Shown piece by piece: positions 31,153-39,994 of a stretch of 64,000 nt of DNA. A model generated the notes under the pieces. The model did not search any database and was not told the DNA's origin. It saw only the letters and a list, made by a program, of their open reading frames with translations. Numbering within the stretch: position 1 is the first letter of the stretch; every line of letters begins with the position of its first letter. Location of the stretch: contig NW_020825500.1 in NCBI RefSeq assembly GCF_003286085.1, positions 1 through 64,000 of the forward strand, given 5' to 3'. Origin of the DNA: Drosophila persimilis (Eukaryota > Arthropoda > Insecta > Diptera > Drosophilidae). Both the position numbers and the translations under genes were made by a program.

Positions 31153-31395
31153 ATAAAGAGTTCCCATTATATATATGTAAGAGAAGAAGAGACAACTATA
31201 CATGTAAAGACAAAAATAAAGAAAAAGGTTAAGAATATACACACATATGTAAAAAAGAGATGGCTAGATATAGTACTTATCATTTCCAATACATGGATAA
31301 AGAAAAATATAAGGGAAACATAGCAAAGACGTGGATATAAAGAGTCCTGCTCTTTGAAACATTATCAGTAATAGATTCAAGAAGTCAGCTGCAAG
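31153..31395. other. Spacer, no gene
   Basis: A/G-rich intergenic stretch containing partly repeated phrases (GAATAGATATAGCACTGCCCATTTCCAAT and GGCTAGATATAGTACTTATCATTTCCAAT), a short degenerate duplication of the end of the preceding gene. Confidence 0.4.
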
Positions 31396-31695
31396 ATGCA
31401 TGCCAAACAAATAAAACTTTTTTTAATGCAATTCGAGGAGATGATCTTCGAGGAGCACGTACAAATTCTTGAAAATTTGATGAGCATTTTGGAAGATCTG
31501 GAGGAAAAGGAGCTTCAGTACTCCAAGTTTGGCTTTCATTATAAGCTATGCCCCTGGAGTGATGACGATGCAACGGACGGACCTGACACATGCCTGTGTC
31601 ATACCCTACCAAATAAGAAAGCAGAAGCTATAGACCTAATGTTAAAGTACTATAACTTAAATAAAAGAATGTATCCCAGCTCAAAAATTCAATAA
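31396..31695 (+). CDS. Uncharacterised 99-aa Polinton left-end protein
   Basis: The protein is 99 aa from ATG. The first half is a strongly charged amphipathic helix (FEEMIFEEHVQILENLMSIL, EDLEEKELQ) likely to form a coiled coil. The middle has CPWSDDDATDGPDTCLCH, a Cys/His/Asp cluster that could bind metal. It ends KRMYPSSKIQ with a poly(A) signal-like AATAAA overlapping the stop. It is convergent with the protease gene, 33 bases away. Intact copy on the other arm at 41603-41902. Not recognised. Confidence 0.6.
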   Translation: MHAKQIKLFLMQFEEMIFEEHVQILENLMSILEDLEEKELQYSKFGFHYKLCPWSDDDATDGPDTCLCHTLPNKKAEAIDLMLKYYNLNKRMYPSSKIQ

Positions 31696-31728
31696 ACATC
31701 TTAAGTGTCTCTGAAATAATATTGTGTT

Positions 31729-32187
31729 TTATTTTAAACGAATTTTCTTAAACATTTTTATTATTAACTTATCATTATAGTTAAAATCATTTTTCTTAAA
31801 TTGTTTTAAAAAACAATTTAATGTTTTTTTGCTGCTTTTAAATATTCCATATAGGATACAGTAATGACCGCATGTATTTGAAAAATAACCTTGCAGTGGT
31901 TGTTTATTAAATGTAAACTTTATGGAATTTTTCCTTAATATTTTTAAAAATTCTTTATTTTGAGGATATTGACCATATGAATCAAAAAATTCGGCTGAAT
32001 ATTTGTTTTCAAAGTAAAAAGCAACCCAATGAGTTCCTGAATAGCTTGAAGAATCTGTGTTTGCTATTATTAAAGCAGGATATTTCGAAATTACTTGAGG
32101 CAGCTGATCAGAGGGATAAACTCCGTTAAAAATTCTTTTTGTTTTTGAATGCTTGGAAAGCAACTTATCGATTTGTAATGTGTTCAT
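31729..32187 (-). CDS. Adenain-type cysteine protease (C5/ULP1 fold) of the Polinton
   Basis: The protein is 152 aa, near the small end for the family. The catalytic residues can be placed: His53 in GTHWVAF, Asp69 in FFDSYG, probable Gln99 in PLQ, and Cys106 in TCGHYC. Polinton and adenovirus proteases of this type mature virion proteins. The start codon lies 2 bases after the capsid gene stop. It is intact here; the second copy (39995-41569) is split by a DINE-1. Confidence 0.9.
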   Translation of the reverse strand: MNTLQIDKLLSKHSKTKRIFNGVYPSDQLPQVISKYPALIIANTDSSSYSGTHWVAFYFENKYSAEFFDSYGQYPQNKEFLKILRKNSIKFTFNKQPLQGYFSNTCGHYCILYGIFKSSKKTLNCFLKQFKKNDFNYNDKLIIKMFKKIRLK

Positions 32188-32189
32188 TT

Positions 32190-33489
32190 TTACAATAGAA
32201 CGCGAATATTTCTATGTTTATCAATATCAATCATTGAGTCATATTCACAGTATACCAGACAAGTAACTGCTTCTGTAAGAGGCTCCGAAAATCGTCTTTC
32301 AATTCGGATGGCTCCTTGTGATATTAAATTTGAGCATACAGTTGAATTGTGATGGTCTGCTGTTAGGTCAAATGCTAATATAAAACTATTTTTATCAAAC
32401 TTTTCCTTTGTAATTTGTAAGCCTCGATCATAATGTTTTATTCCACTTGATCTGAATAGCATATTATATCCTCTAGAGCTTTGAGCATTTTCAGAGTTCG
32501 AGAAATCAAACTCAAGTGCCTGCGATGGTACTTGTACTCCATTAACCAATAGATTAAAGCGTTGAATTTTAAAATGTTCAAAATGGAAGGGGTTTAATGC
32601 CCGATTTCCAGAATATGATTTGTTTTTTACCATGCAAAAAACCAAAAAATTGGGAAGCTGTCCAATAACTGCATTGTCAATTGATAATGTATTATTTCCT
32701 GGATATATTGTAAATGATTTTACTTGAACTTTGCTGTATGGATAAATGGCATTTTTAGTTTGTAAAACATGATGATGAGCCAATAAAATGCTCGGATTAA
32801 TAGTTATGTGGTTCATGAATAGTTGGGCCTCCAATATTTTAAGATTTGATTCAGTTTCAGATTCCATTAAATAAAATGCTGTTTTTTCAATGTTAAAAGT
32901 AATCCTCAAATCTACATTATTTATAAGCAGTTTTGGTTGATTAAATATATCTCCATGAACTTTTCCGAATAGTTCAACCTTATTACTGTTTTGAAAAATA
33001 TTTTTGAGCATAATGGATCCATCGGTGTTAACGTATCTACCAGATAATAATTTACTATAATTAGGATAATAACCTTGAGTGGCTAAGTGACTTTCACTGG
33101 CATCACTGCCATAGTTTAAAATCGTTTGCAAATACGATCTATAATGATAGTTATTATCACTCTGAGAAACCAAAATATTATTTAAATATACGGACGAACT
33201 TCTAAACATTGAATGCAAAATATTATTCACTACTCCAACATCGTTTCCTTCAATGTTGGTATTATCACTTTTTCTTAGTTGCACAACAAGTCTTAAGTAA
33301 ACACTTGATGACCTATCAATATCGATATGTTTCCCCATTTCCTAAGCAAACGAATTCAATTGAAGAAGCACTGTCCAACGAAGCTATGGGGTTATATGAA
33401 ACTTCTTCTGTTCTCAGAATAGAGCTTTGTGTAGGATGTGGCTCAAAGAGATCCAATTCGCTTTTCATACATTCAATATGGGTGGTCAT
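32190..33489 (-). pseudogene. Polinton major capsid protein (double jelly-roll type), frameshifted
   Basis: The main frame (32190-33338, 382 codons) has YLRLVVQLRK, a SVYLNNILVSQSDNNYHYRS block and ILNYGSD, all typical of Polinton capsid (PY) proteins. The N-terminal 57 codons (from ATG at 33489) lie in a different frame that ends at 33316, inside the first codons of the main frame. A one-base change near 33325 accounts for it. So the gene is broken early, although most of the capsid region is open. Its product would build the virion shell in Polinton-like viruses. Confidence 0.8.
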
Positions 33490-33517
33490 TTTGATTTAGA
33501 AAAAATGTCTCTTATAG

Positions 33518-33952
33518 TTAATTTCTTTGTTGATTTTTTTTTTTTTTGGTTCTCGACTGCGTATGTTTGCTTCCTTCTTTAGATGATAAATGAGATAGTT
33601 TTTTCCTAGACCTTCTCTTTTTATTATTTTTACCTGCCCCATTCTGGAATCGGGTTAACTTATTAATGGCTTTATTTGACAGGTTTTGCAAAGCAATTTT
33701 ACTTTGTTCTTGGATAATAGTTCTTAAAGGTTTTCGACCAAACTCATTTATTACTGCCTTTCCAGTCTCAGTAGCTTGGTTTTTAATAGCGTTTATCCCC
33801 GAAAGGAATAGTGGTTTTATGTAATTAAAAAGACCACTAAAAAAGTTCCCAATTCCTCTACCTTATTGGATAACTCTGGGTGAAACAGATTCTATATGAT
33901 TCAACCCTCCTCCACACTGATTTAAATAATATTGTTGATAAGATTTCGTCAT
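33518..33952 (-). pseudogene. Small Gly-rich/basic Polinton virion-type protein with internal stop
   Basis: ATG at 33952 gives MTKSYQQYYLNQCGGGLNHI. After 29 codons comes TAA (33863-33865). The same frame then continues with GRGIGNFFSGLFNYIKPLF and a basic end with a Lys run (from 14 T on the plus strand) up to 33518. The GGGL and GRGIG-SGLF motifs recur in small Polinton and adintovirus proteins, which I recall as minor virion components. Assigning a named family (for example PX) is uncertain. Confidence 0.6.
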
Positions 33953-33998
33953 GATGGTTATTTCTACTCTGAATAAATTTCCATCTTTACAGTATTAT

Positions 33999-34550
33999 TT
34001 ATAGCATTTCTTTTCGTTTTTTAAAGTGAAGGGTAACAAAAATTGGAATTGCTGAAGATTCAAATGGTACTTTGTACCCTTTGGAATCGGTAATTAAGAT
34101 CGAAATTTCTTTTGGAGACCATATTTCAATGGGATAATATTCAATATTGTTGAATTGTATAAGTTGCTCTTTTCCATTATAATGTAATACTCGAAGACAT
34201 CGAGGTCTTTTATTTCCAACACATCTTGGTTTGATAATGTCAGTGTAAACAAAAATCAAACCATTTTGAAACTGTTCAGACTCTATTGACTCATTTTCAT
34301 ATCGAAATGTTTCTCCATTTACTAAGCTAATAACGAATTCTGTTGTTTCTTCAGATGCGATTGAGGTATTCTCAGGCCTGCTTTTTATACATTTATTTAG
34401 ATATAAGTCTGTAATTCCTACTTCCCAGTCATCGTTCATGTTTTCAGGAATATTTACAATGTTTGTAAATGCACACTTAACGTTATCATGATATACATTT
34501 AACGAATCATTACTAAGTAATGTCACGAAAAACTCTGTTACATTTACCAT
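33999..34550 (-). CDS. Candidate Polinton minor capsid (penton-like) protein
   Basis: The protein is 183 aa from ATG. It opens with FFVTLLSNDSLNVYHDN and then DDWEVGITDLYLNK, a pattern (xFVTLxSNxS...WEVGxxxI) seen in a widespread Polinton/adintovirus virion protein that I take to be the minor jelly-roll capsid protein. The C-terminal half is beta-rich (YPIEIWSPKEISILITDS, IPIFVTLHFKKRKEML). It is intact and lies between the small virion-type gene and the 223-aa gene. Confidence 0.65.
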   Translation of the reverse strand: MVNVTEFFVTLLSNDSLNVYHDNVKCAFTNIVNIPENMNDDWEVGITDLYLNKCIKSRPENTSIASEETTEFVISLVNGETFRYENESIESEQFQNGLIFVYTDIIKPRCVGNKRPRCLRVLHYNGKEQLIQFNNIEYYPIEIWSPKEISILITDSKGYKVPFESSAIPIFVTLHFKKRKEML

Positions 34551-34577
34551 TTTTAGTTCTACGTTCTTTGCAGTTTA

Positions 34578-35249
34578 TTAATTATAGGATAACCAATTAA
34601 TTTTGTTCTTTCCAATTTGCACGGCCTTACTGTTTCTAACAGCCCTCATCAACTTTTCTCGTCCACTTACGTATTTCAAGTCTTGAAATGGATTTGATTC
34701 ACTTTTATACCTCTTAAGTTTTACTCTTAGCTTTTGCTGTTTATCAGTAAGCTTCACTTTAGTCAATGCTGATTTTTTTGATGCTTGAGTGTCCTCAACT
34801 TTACGCTTATTAGGTTTTGAGTTGAAAGATTTTTCGGTCAGAAAATCTTCATCATCGATGTCGTTAGGTAAATCAGAGAACTCATTTGTGATAGAGAGTT
34901 CCTTTTTTGAGGACTCATTATTTTTATTGTTAAGAATGGAAGTGTTAGGTTTTACATCTAACCAAACTGACTCGTCTTGTGTTTGTATTCCAATGCTTTG
35001 AGGTGATGAAAGTCGTTTGTTCTGCGTAGTTCGTATATCCATTGTCTTATTTCTTTTTTTATTTTGATAGTAACACAATTCTTGACGTATTTTAATCCAT
35101 TTATTAAAGTCGCTAGTTTTTTTATCATTTAAAATAGGCAAAAACGTTATATTTCTTAAATCGTTTTTCTGGGCATTATTTACCAATTTTTGATATGCAT
35201 TCGGATGCATTAAAATAACTTTGGTTAATTGATGCTTATTTTTAAGCAT
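34578..35249 (-). CDS. Uncharacterised 223-aa Polinton protein
   Basis: The protein is 223 aa and begins MLKNKHQLTKVILMHPNAYQ. A middle Ser/Asp/Glu-rich disordered part (SDLPNDIDDEDFLTEKSFNS) is followed by a basic C-terminus (KLTDKQQKLRVKLKRYKSES). Its ATG overlaps the stop of the upstream gene (ATGCTTAA). Position and composition fit a scaffold or core protein, but I do not recognise it. The copy at 8381-8866 has lost the C-terminal third. Confidence 0.6.
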   Translation of the reverse strand: MLKNKHQLTKVILMHPNAYQKLVNNAQKNDLRNITFLPILNDKKTSDFNKWIKIRQELCYYQNKKRNKTMDIRTTQNKRLSSPQSIGIQTQDESVWLDVKPNTSILNNKNNESSKKELSITNEFSDLPNDIDDEDFLTEKSFNSKPNKRKVEDTQASKKSALTKVKLTDKQQKLRVKLKRYKSESNPFQDLKYVSGREKLMRAVRNSKAVQIGKNKINWLSYN

Positions 35250-35655
35250 TGTTCAATATTTTTCCAAAAATCCCCGAAAGCAATGAACTTATTAAAACAG
35301 GTAAAAATCCTCCTTTTTGGATGAGAACTTTTCTCTTAGAATTTATTGACCGTTTTGGACATGAAATAAGACGTAATACATTTTTATACTTTTTTAGAGC
35401 ATATAGTTGCTTTTTTGATATCTTATGATTTCCTCGTAGAGTATTCAACACTATCTCCACTAATGCTTTTACTAACTCAATGTCACAATTACTTATAATT
35501 GCATTTCGAAGTTTATTATTTGCCCTTTTGAGCACATACAATAAATGTTTGTTCGCTTTCAGTCGATTTAGATTCTTTTTGTAAACCATTTTCATCTGAA
35601 AAGCAAACTGTATACTCAGAATTAAAAATATGTGTACGAAATCTAAGGAGATCAT
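35242..35655 (-). CDS. Small basic Polinton protein, probable virion core type (copy 2)
   Basis: Same sequence as at 8859-9272. The likely start is Met21 or Met23 within the frame. Features are a basic helix, NTLRGN in the centre, and KGGFLPVLISSLLSGIFGK at the hydrophobic end. It overlaps the ATPase 3' end upstream and the 223-aa gene start downstream, so this stretch uses all coding space like a viral genome. Confidence 0.65.
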   Translation of the reverse strand: MISLDFVHIFLILSIQFAFQMKMVYKKNLNRLKANKHLLYVLKRANNKLRNAIISNCDIELVKALVEIVLNTLRGNHKISKKQLYALKKYKNVLRLISCPKRSINSKRKVLIQKGGFLPVLISSLLSGIFGKILNNA

Positions 35656-36202
35656 TTATTCCCTGAGTAAGATCAATAAGTAAATAACCATGTGGTTCAT
35701 CTGTCACCTCCTTATATATTCTGAAGAGCTCCTGAGAATTTTCAGGATAAATTTGTCTTGCTAAGCATTGAAATTGTAGCTTATCCCTAGGATTTTTGAA
35801 CGCAACGATGTATTTTGTGTTTAGTGAAATATCTCGAGTATGTGATGATTTATGAAATATATTTTGTGTAACCACTATTACGGATAAATTCCTGTGGTGT
35901 GATCCTTTTGTAAATAGCTCACAGACATTTTTATTAAATGCACCCATCATTAAGTCATCTAGTATTAAAAGAATAGGCTCATGATTTTCATTTTCAATTG
36001 TTTCGGGAACTCCTTTATAGTATTCGATGGTATTAAAATTTGGCTTAGCATGCTCCTCTCCATAACACCAAATTATTCGATTAATTGAAATGCTCAGCAA
36101 ATCATTCCTTTTGTTTATTAAATTTTCTAAAAACGTTGTCTTACCAGATCCTGAAGGTCCGCAAATAAGCATTGTAAAAGGATGTATAAATTGCTTAAAC
36201 AT
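35516..36202 (-). CDS. Polinton genome-packaging ATPase, copy 2
   Basis: Identical to 9133-9819: Walker A GPSGSGKTT, Walker B LLILDDLMM, VVTQN sensor. It is intact. It follows the broken CCHC mini-gene in the minus-strand cluster. Confidence 0.9.
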   Translation of the reverse strand: MFKQFIHPFTMLICGPSGSGKTTFLENLINKRNDLLSISINRIIWCYGEEHAKPNFNTIEYYKGVPETIENENHEPILLILDDLMMGAFNKNVCELFTKGSHHRNLSVIVVTQNIFHKSSHTRDISLNTKYIVAFKNPRDKLQFQCLARQIYPENSQELFRIYKEVTDEPHGYLLIDLTQGINDLLRFRTHIFNSEYTVCFSDENGLQKESKSTESEQTFIVCAQKGK

Positions 36203-36446
36203 TTTTGGGCTATGTTTTATTTATTAATATTTTATAAATGTTTTCTAACATCTAAGATATTCTAATTACGCGTCTCCTGATCGCGCTTTTTGGGGCAGTT
36301 TTTTTCTAAGTGAGTATCAGAGCCGCAATAATTACAATAAACAACTTGTGTGTATCCGCTTTTGTGAGGATCCTTTTCAAACAAACGCCTAAATTAATCC
36401 ATTTTAAACAACTAGTTACTACAAGTGCTGAATATAAACTGAAAAT
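36203..36446 (-). pseudogene. Spacer with broken CCHC mini-gene (36262-36402)
   Basis: Same as 9879-10019: the CCHC frame is preserved but its third codon is TAA. Together with copy 1 it shows that the stop existed before the segment was duplicated. Confidence 0.75.
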
Positions 36447-36962
36447 CTAAACATATGAGTCACCATTACAGTACATAGCGTAGTTAGAATTTTCCAAGAT
36501 AACAAATAGCTTAAATAAATTATTTAGAGCACATCTAAGAGGAATTTTTTTGTGGATTCTACAGTTTGTAAAAAAATTTGGATAAAATGTGAGACTTTTT
36601 CCAATATCGATATCAATAATATTATTTGTTAAATACTTAGATAAAAACTTTTTTTTAATTTCACCACGTACAATAACGGTGCTAAATCTATTTAGTGGTG
36701 AAAGTATTTCACCTAAACTTAAATATGATATTTCACCATCTGACCATTCCAATCCATTTATGGTTTGACGATTAATATTTTGTTGTTTAATCATTTTATT
36801 ATCCAATTCATTCAGATGATATGGTGGTTTGAAATGAAAGAAGTTTGGTGTTACTGTTCTGGTTTGCATAAACGCCAATTCCTTAATAAAAAGTTGTTTA
36901 TTATTTCCAAAGACATATTGAAAATCAACTATAACGCTTGAATTCCTGTCGATTGTGTTCAT
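36447..36962 (-). CDS. Uncharacterised Polinton 171-aa protein, copy 2
   Basis: Identical to 10064-10579 and intact. First gene of the minus-strand cluster, reading away from the bidirectional promoter. Possible RNase H-like/DEDD fold by pattern only. Confidence 0.7.
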   Translation of the reverse strand: MNTIDRNSSVIVDFQYVFGNNKQLFIKELAFMQTRTVTPNFFHFKPPYHLNELDNKMIKQQNINRQTINGLEWSDGEISYLSLGEILSPLNRFSTVIVRGEIKKKFLSKYLTNNIIDIDIGKSLTFYPNFFTNCRIHKKIPLRCALNNLFKLFVILENSNYAMYCNGDSYV

Positions 36963-37070
36963 GTTGGTTTGAGATTTTGTAAGAAACTGAATGAGTCGTT
37001 GATGCCTATCTCCTTTATATACAGCCCAATTTAGTAAGAGTTCTTAGTTTTACAAAAGCATTCAACCCAA
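36963..37070. promoter_or_regulatory. Probable bidirectional promoter, copy 2
   Basis: 108 bases between divergent start codons, unchanged from 10580-10687. TTTATATACAG about 50 bases before the plus-strand ATG is the clearest core element. It probably feeds the capsid cluster (minus) and the integrase pair (plus). Confidence 0.5.
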
Positions 37071-37760
37071 ATGGACACGCTTCAATCAAAAAGAATTAGG
37101 TCCACTAGAAAGAAGCAGGATCACGAAGTCATTTTCGGTCTCGAATATTATGTAGTACATAATTTAAAACTTAAATGCGGTTTTTCAACTACAAGAAAAT
37201 TCACTCCAATGATATGGATGCAGCAAAGCAAAAACAATTTCGTCGGTTTAGATAAAGATGAATGGATGCAATTGGTTACATACAAGGAGTATATCCAATT
37301 GAAACTTGATCAGTATGATTTTTTGATGCCTGATACAATTATAGACCATCCATTATTACCCACAATTAAGTGTAATTTTAGATTTCGAAAATCAGATAAG
37401 CAGTATGTGTTTATAATAAATCAGTTTGGAAATAAAATTGAATTTGATAGTGAGTCCTGGAGATCGTTTTTAAGATTAGGCATTTTTTTTACCACATTTT
37501 TATGTTGGAATACGATACTTAAGCAACAAATTATATACCTCTACTATAATAATATTATTCCTAAGTGTGCAGCCTTACAAAAATTTGATGTTCAACTAGC
37601 TGATTTAGACGGTACTTATGATAGAAATGTGCAAATAGATTTAACCCGTTTATGCTTTGAAATTTCCAAAAAAATGTGTAATCAAATAAAACGCGATGTT
37701 CTTGAGTATAAGCAAACACTTTTAAATAAGCAATCATCCCAACATAACAATAGAAAATAA
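37071..37760 (+). CDS. Uncharacterised Polinton 229-aa protein, copy 2
   Basis: Identical to 10688-11377. Basic N-terminus, FTPMIWMQQS segment and polar tail; 15 bases upstream of the integrase ATG. Function not recognised. Confidence 0.65.
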   Translation: MDTLQSKRIRSTRKKQDHEVIFGLEYYVVHNLKLKCGFSTTRKFTPMIWMQQSKNNFVGLDKDEWMQLVTYKEYIQLKLDQYDFLMPDTIIDHPLLPTIKCNFRFRKSDKQYVFIINQFGNKIEFDSESWRSFLRLGIFFTTFLCWNTILKQQIIYLYYNNIIPKCAALQKFDVQLADLDGTYDRNVQIDLTRLCFEISKKMCNQIKRDVLEYKQTLLNKQSSQHNNRK

Positions 37761-37775
37761 AAAATTATATTAAAA

Positions 37776-38699
37776 ATGAGTAAGCAACAAGTTGTTAATG
37801 AAATACATAAGCCTGCTAGAAGAAATTTTATTCGTCGTAAATTCGTACAAAAGGGAATTAATGACACGTGGCAAATCGATTTAGTTGAAATGATACCCTT
37901 TTATAAGGAAAACAAAGGATATAGGTACTTGCTGACAGTAATTGACACGTTCTCGAAGTTTGCATATGCAGTTCCCGTTAAGTCTAAAACAGCTTTAGAT
38001 GTTTTATCAGCATTGAAGAAAATATTAAAAATATCTAAACATAAACCTAAAAATATTCAATCTAATCAAGGAAAGGAGTTTTTTAATGTAGCCTTCGGAG
38101 AGTTAATGAAAAAGAATAACATTAACCATTACCATACATATACACACCTTAAAGCATCTATTTGTGAACGTTTTAATAGAACATTAAAAAATCGTATGTG
38201 GAAAATCTTTAGTATGCAGGGTAATCATACGTGGATTTATATCTTGCATGACTTACTAAAAGATTATAATAATTCATATCACCGTACTATAAAAATGAGG
38301 CCTATAGATGTAAACAAACAAAATGAAGAGTTTATTTTGAAAACAGCTTATAATATTTGTAAGGTATTTCCTAAACACAAGTTTTCCATTGGTGATCCTG
38401 TTAGAATAAGTAAATATAAAGGTATTTTTACAAAGGGCTATGATCCAAACTGGACAGCCGAAGTTTTTAAAATTTTAAAAGTAAAGTCTACTAATCCTGT
38501 AACATATGAGCTGGAGGACTATAAGGGGGAAATGATCAAAGGCTCATTTTATGATCAAGAACTCCAAAAAGTTAAAGATGAAAATGCTTTCTTAGTGGAA
38601 AAAATACTTAGAAGGAAAAAAGAACAAGTTTTTGTTAAATGGTTAGGTTTCGATGAAACACACAATTCATGGATAGATAAAAAGAGTATATTAAAATAA
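37776..38699 (+). CDS. Polinton integrase with chromodomain, copy 2; Asp97Asn
   Basis: Identical to 11393-12316, including Asn in QSNQGKEFF at the second catalytic position and the missing N-terminal zinc domain. The chromodomain (VFVKWLG, HNSWID) is intact, so chromatin binding may persist even if strand transfer does not. Confidence 0.92.
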   Translation: MSKQQVVNEIHKPARRNFIRRKFVQKGINDTWQIDLVEMIPFYKENKGYRYLLTVIDTFSKFAYAVPVKSKTALDVLSALKKILKISKHKPKNIQSNQGKEFFNVAFGELMKKNNINHYHTYTHLKASICERFNRTLKNRMWKIFSMQGNHTWIYILHDLLKDYNNSYHRTIKMRPIDVNKQNEEFILKTAYNICKVFPKHKFSIGDPVRISKYKGIFTKGYDPNWTAEVFKILKVKSTNPVTYELEDYKGEMIKGSFYDQELQKVKDENAFLVEKILRRKKEQVFVKWLGFDETHNSWIDKKSILK

Positions 38700-38813
38700 T
38701 TAAGCACGCAAAATATTTATCAGATTTAATTTATTTTCGTGTATTTTTTACATTGAAATATAGTTTTAATTATACACAAATTAAAAATAATAATAATATA
38801 ATGTTAAATTTAC

Positions 38814-39712
38814 TTATACCATATTTTGTGTATTATTACTAGCACCTAAAATATTTTTAATTTCATAGTGATTATGAGCTAATGTTGAAATATTATCAGG
38901 TAATATAAATCTTTTGTCATCCTTATAATTTAGACTTATCTTATTTACAATTTCAGTATACATTTTATGACCTCTACTTCTAATAACTCTCTGTTGTCCA
39001 TAATAAGTTTTTTTATGTTTAATGCATTCAATATAATGAGTATGAGTTAATCGTTTAACTACTGACTTTTTTACGCCTTTAACCTTTTTTACGTTATAGT
39101 CAGTGTTATCATCTTTAGCAATTAAATATGAGTATGCTTTCGCTTTTAATCCTGCAAACGACGTCATTATTTTTCCTGCATTTTCGTCTTTCATTAATCC
39201 AAGCTCTTTGTTATTAGCGAGATTGATACCGAATCTGTTTTGAGGCTAGGTAATTGGATGTATCAAAGCGATTAGGATTGAATTTAATTAAATCATAAAA
39301 ATCTTCTTCTGATGATATAATAAATGAATCTGTATCCATATAGAGTATTTTTGATGATGGACATTTTACAGAATGAAAATTATAGAAATAGTCATACATT
39401 AACCATTTTGAAAGTTATAGTACACTAACTCCAATGTATATGGGCTTATCATAAAAAATTCGGGACTTAGTTGATTCAATGGCAGCCAAATTATCTCCAA
39501 AGATTTCAACACTGTGGAAATTATGTCTTGCTATGCGTTGTCTAAACCCTGCTGAGTTTTGTCTTGACTCATAATGCTTAACTAATGCAACCTCACGACG
39601 TTTTTCTACATTCTCCATTGTTTTACCGTAAACGGCATTAACCATTAATTTGTAAAAGTTTATCTCAAAGTCATTGCTAGCTAATTTTCTAAGAGATGTA
39701 TTGAGGTCAATA
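38814..39712 (-). pseudogene. PolB C-terminal remnant, copy 2
   Basis: Corresponds to 12431-13329 of copy 1. It keeps motif B (VNAVYGK) and motif C (YMDTDS). There is a one-base insertion (TGTTTTGAGG) near 39238 and a Leu-Glu to stop change at 39415-39417. It is cut at 39712, where the inverted capsid fragment begins; everything N-terminal to motif B is lost. Replication from this copy alone is impossible. Confidence 0.9.
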
Positions 39713-39992
39713 ATATAATATGCTATTCAGATCAAGTGGAATAAAACATTATGATCGAGGCTTACAAATAACAAAGGAAATGTTTGATAAAAATAGTTTT
39801 ATATTAGCATTTGACCTAACAGCAGACCATCACAATTCAACTGTATGCTCAAATTTAATATCACAAGGAGCCATCCGAATTGAAGGACGATTTTCGGAGC
39901 CTCTTACAGAAGCAGTTACTTGTCTGGTATACTGTGAATATGACTCAATGATTGATATTGATAAACATAGAAATATTCGTGTACTATTGTAA
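39713..39992 (+). pseudogene. C-terminal capsid gene fragment on the inverted arm
   Basis: The last about 90 codons of the major capsid gene, in the opposite orientation to 32190-33338, with a Lys-to-Met change (TKEMFDK) and an Arg-to-Gly change (IEGRFSEP). It has no N-terminal part. Confidence 0.9.
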
Positions 39993-39994
39993 AA

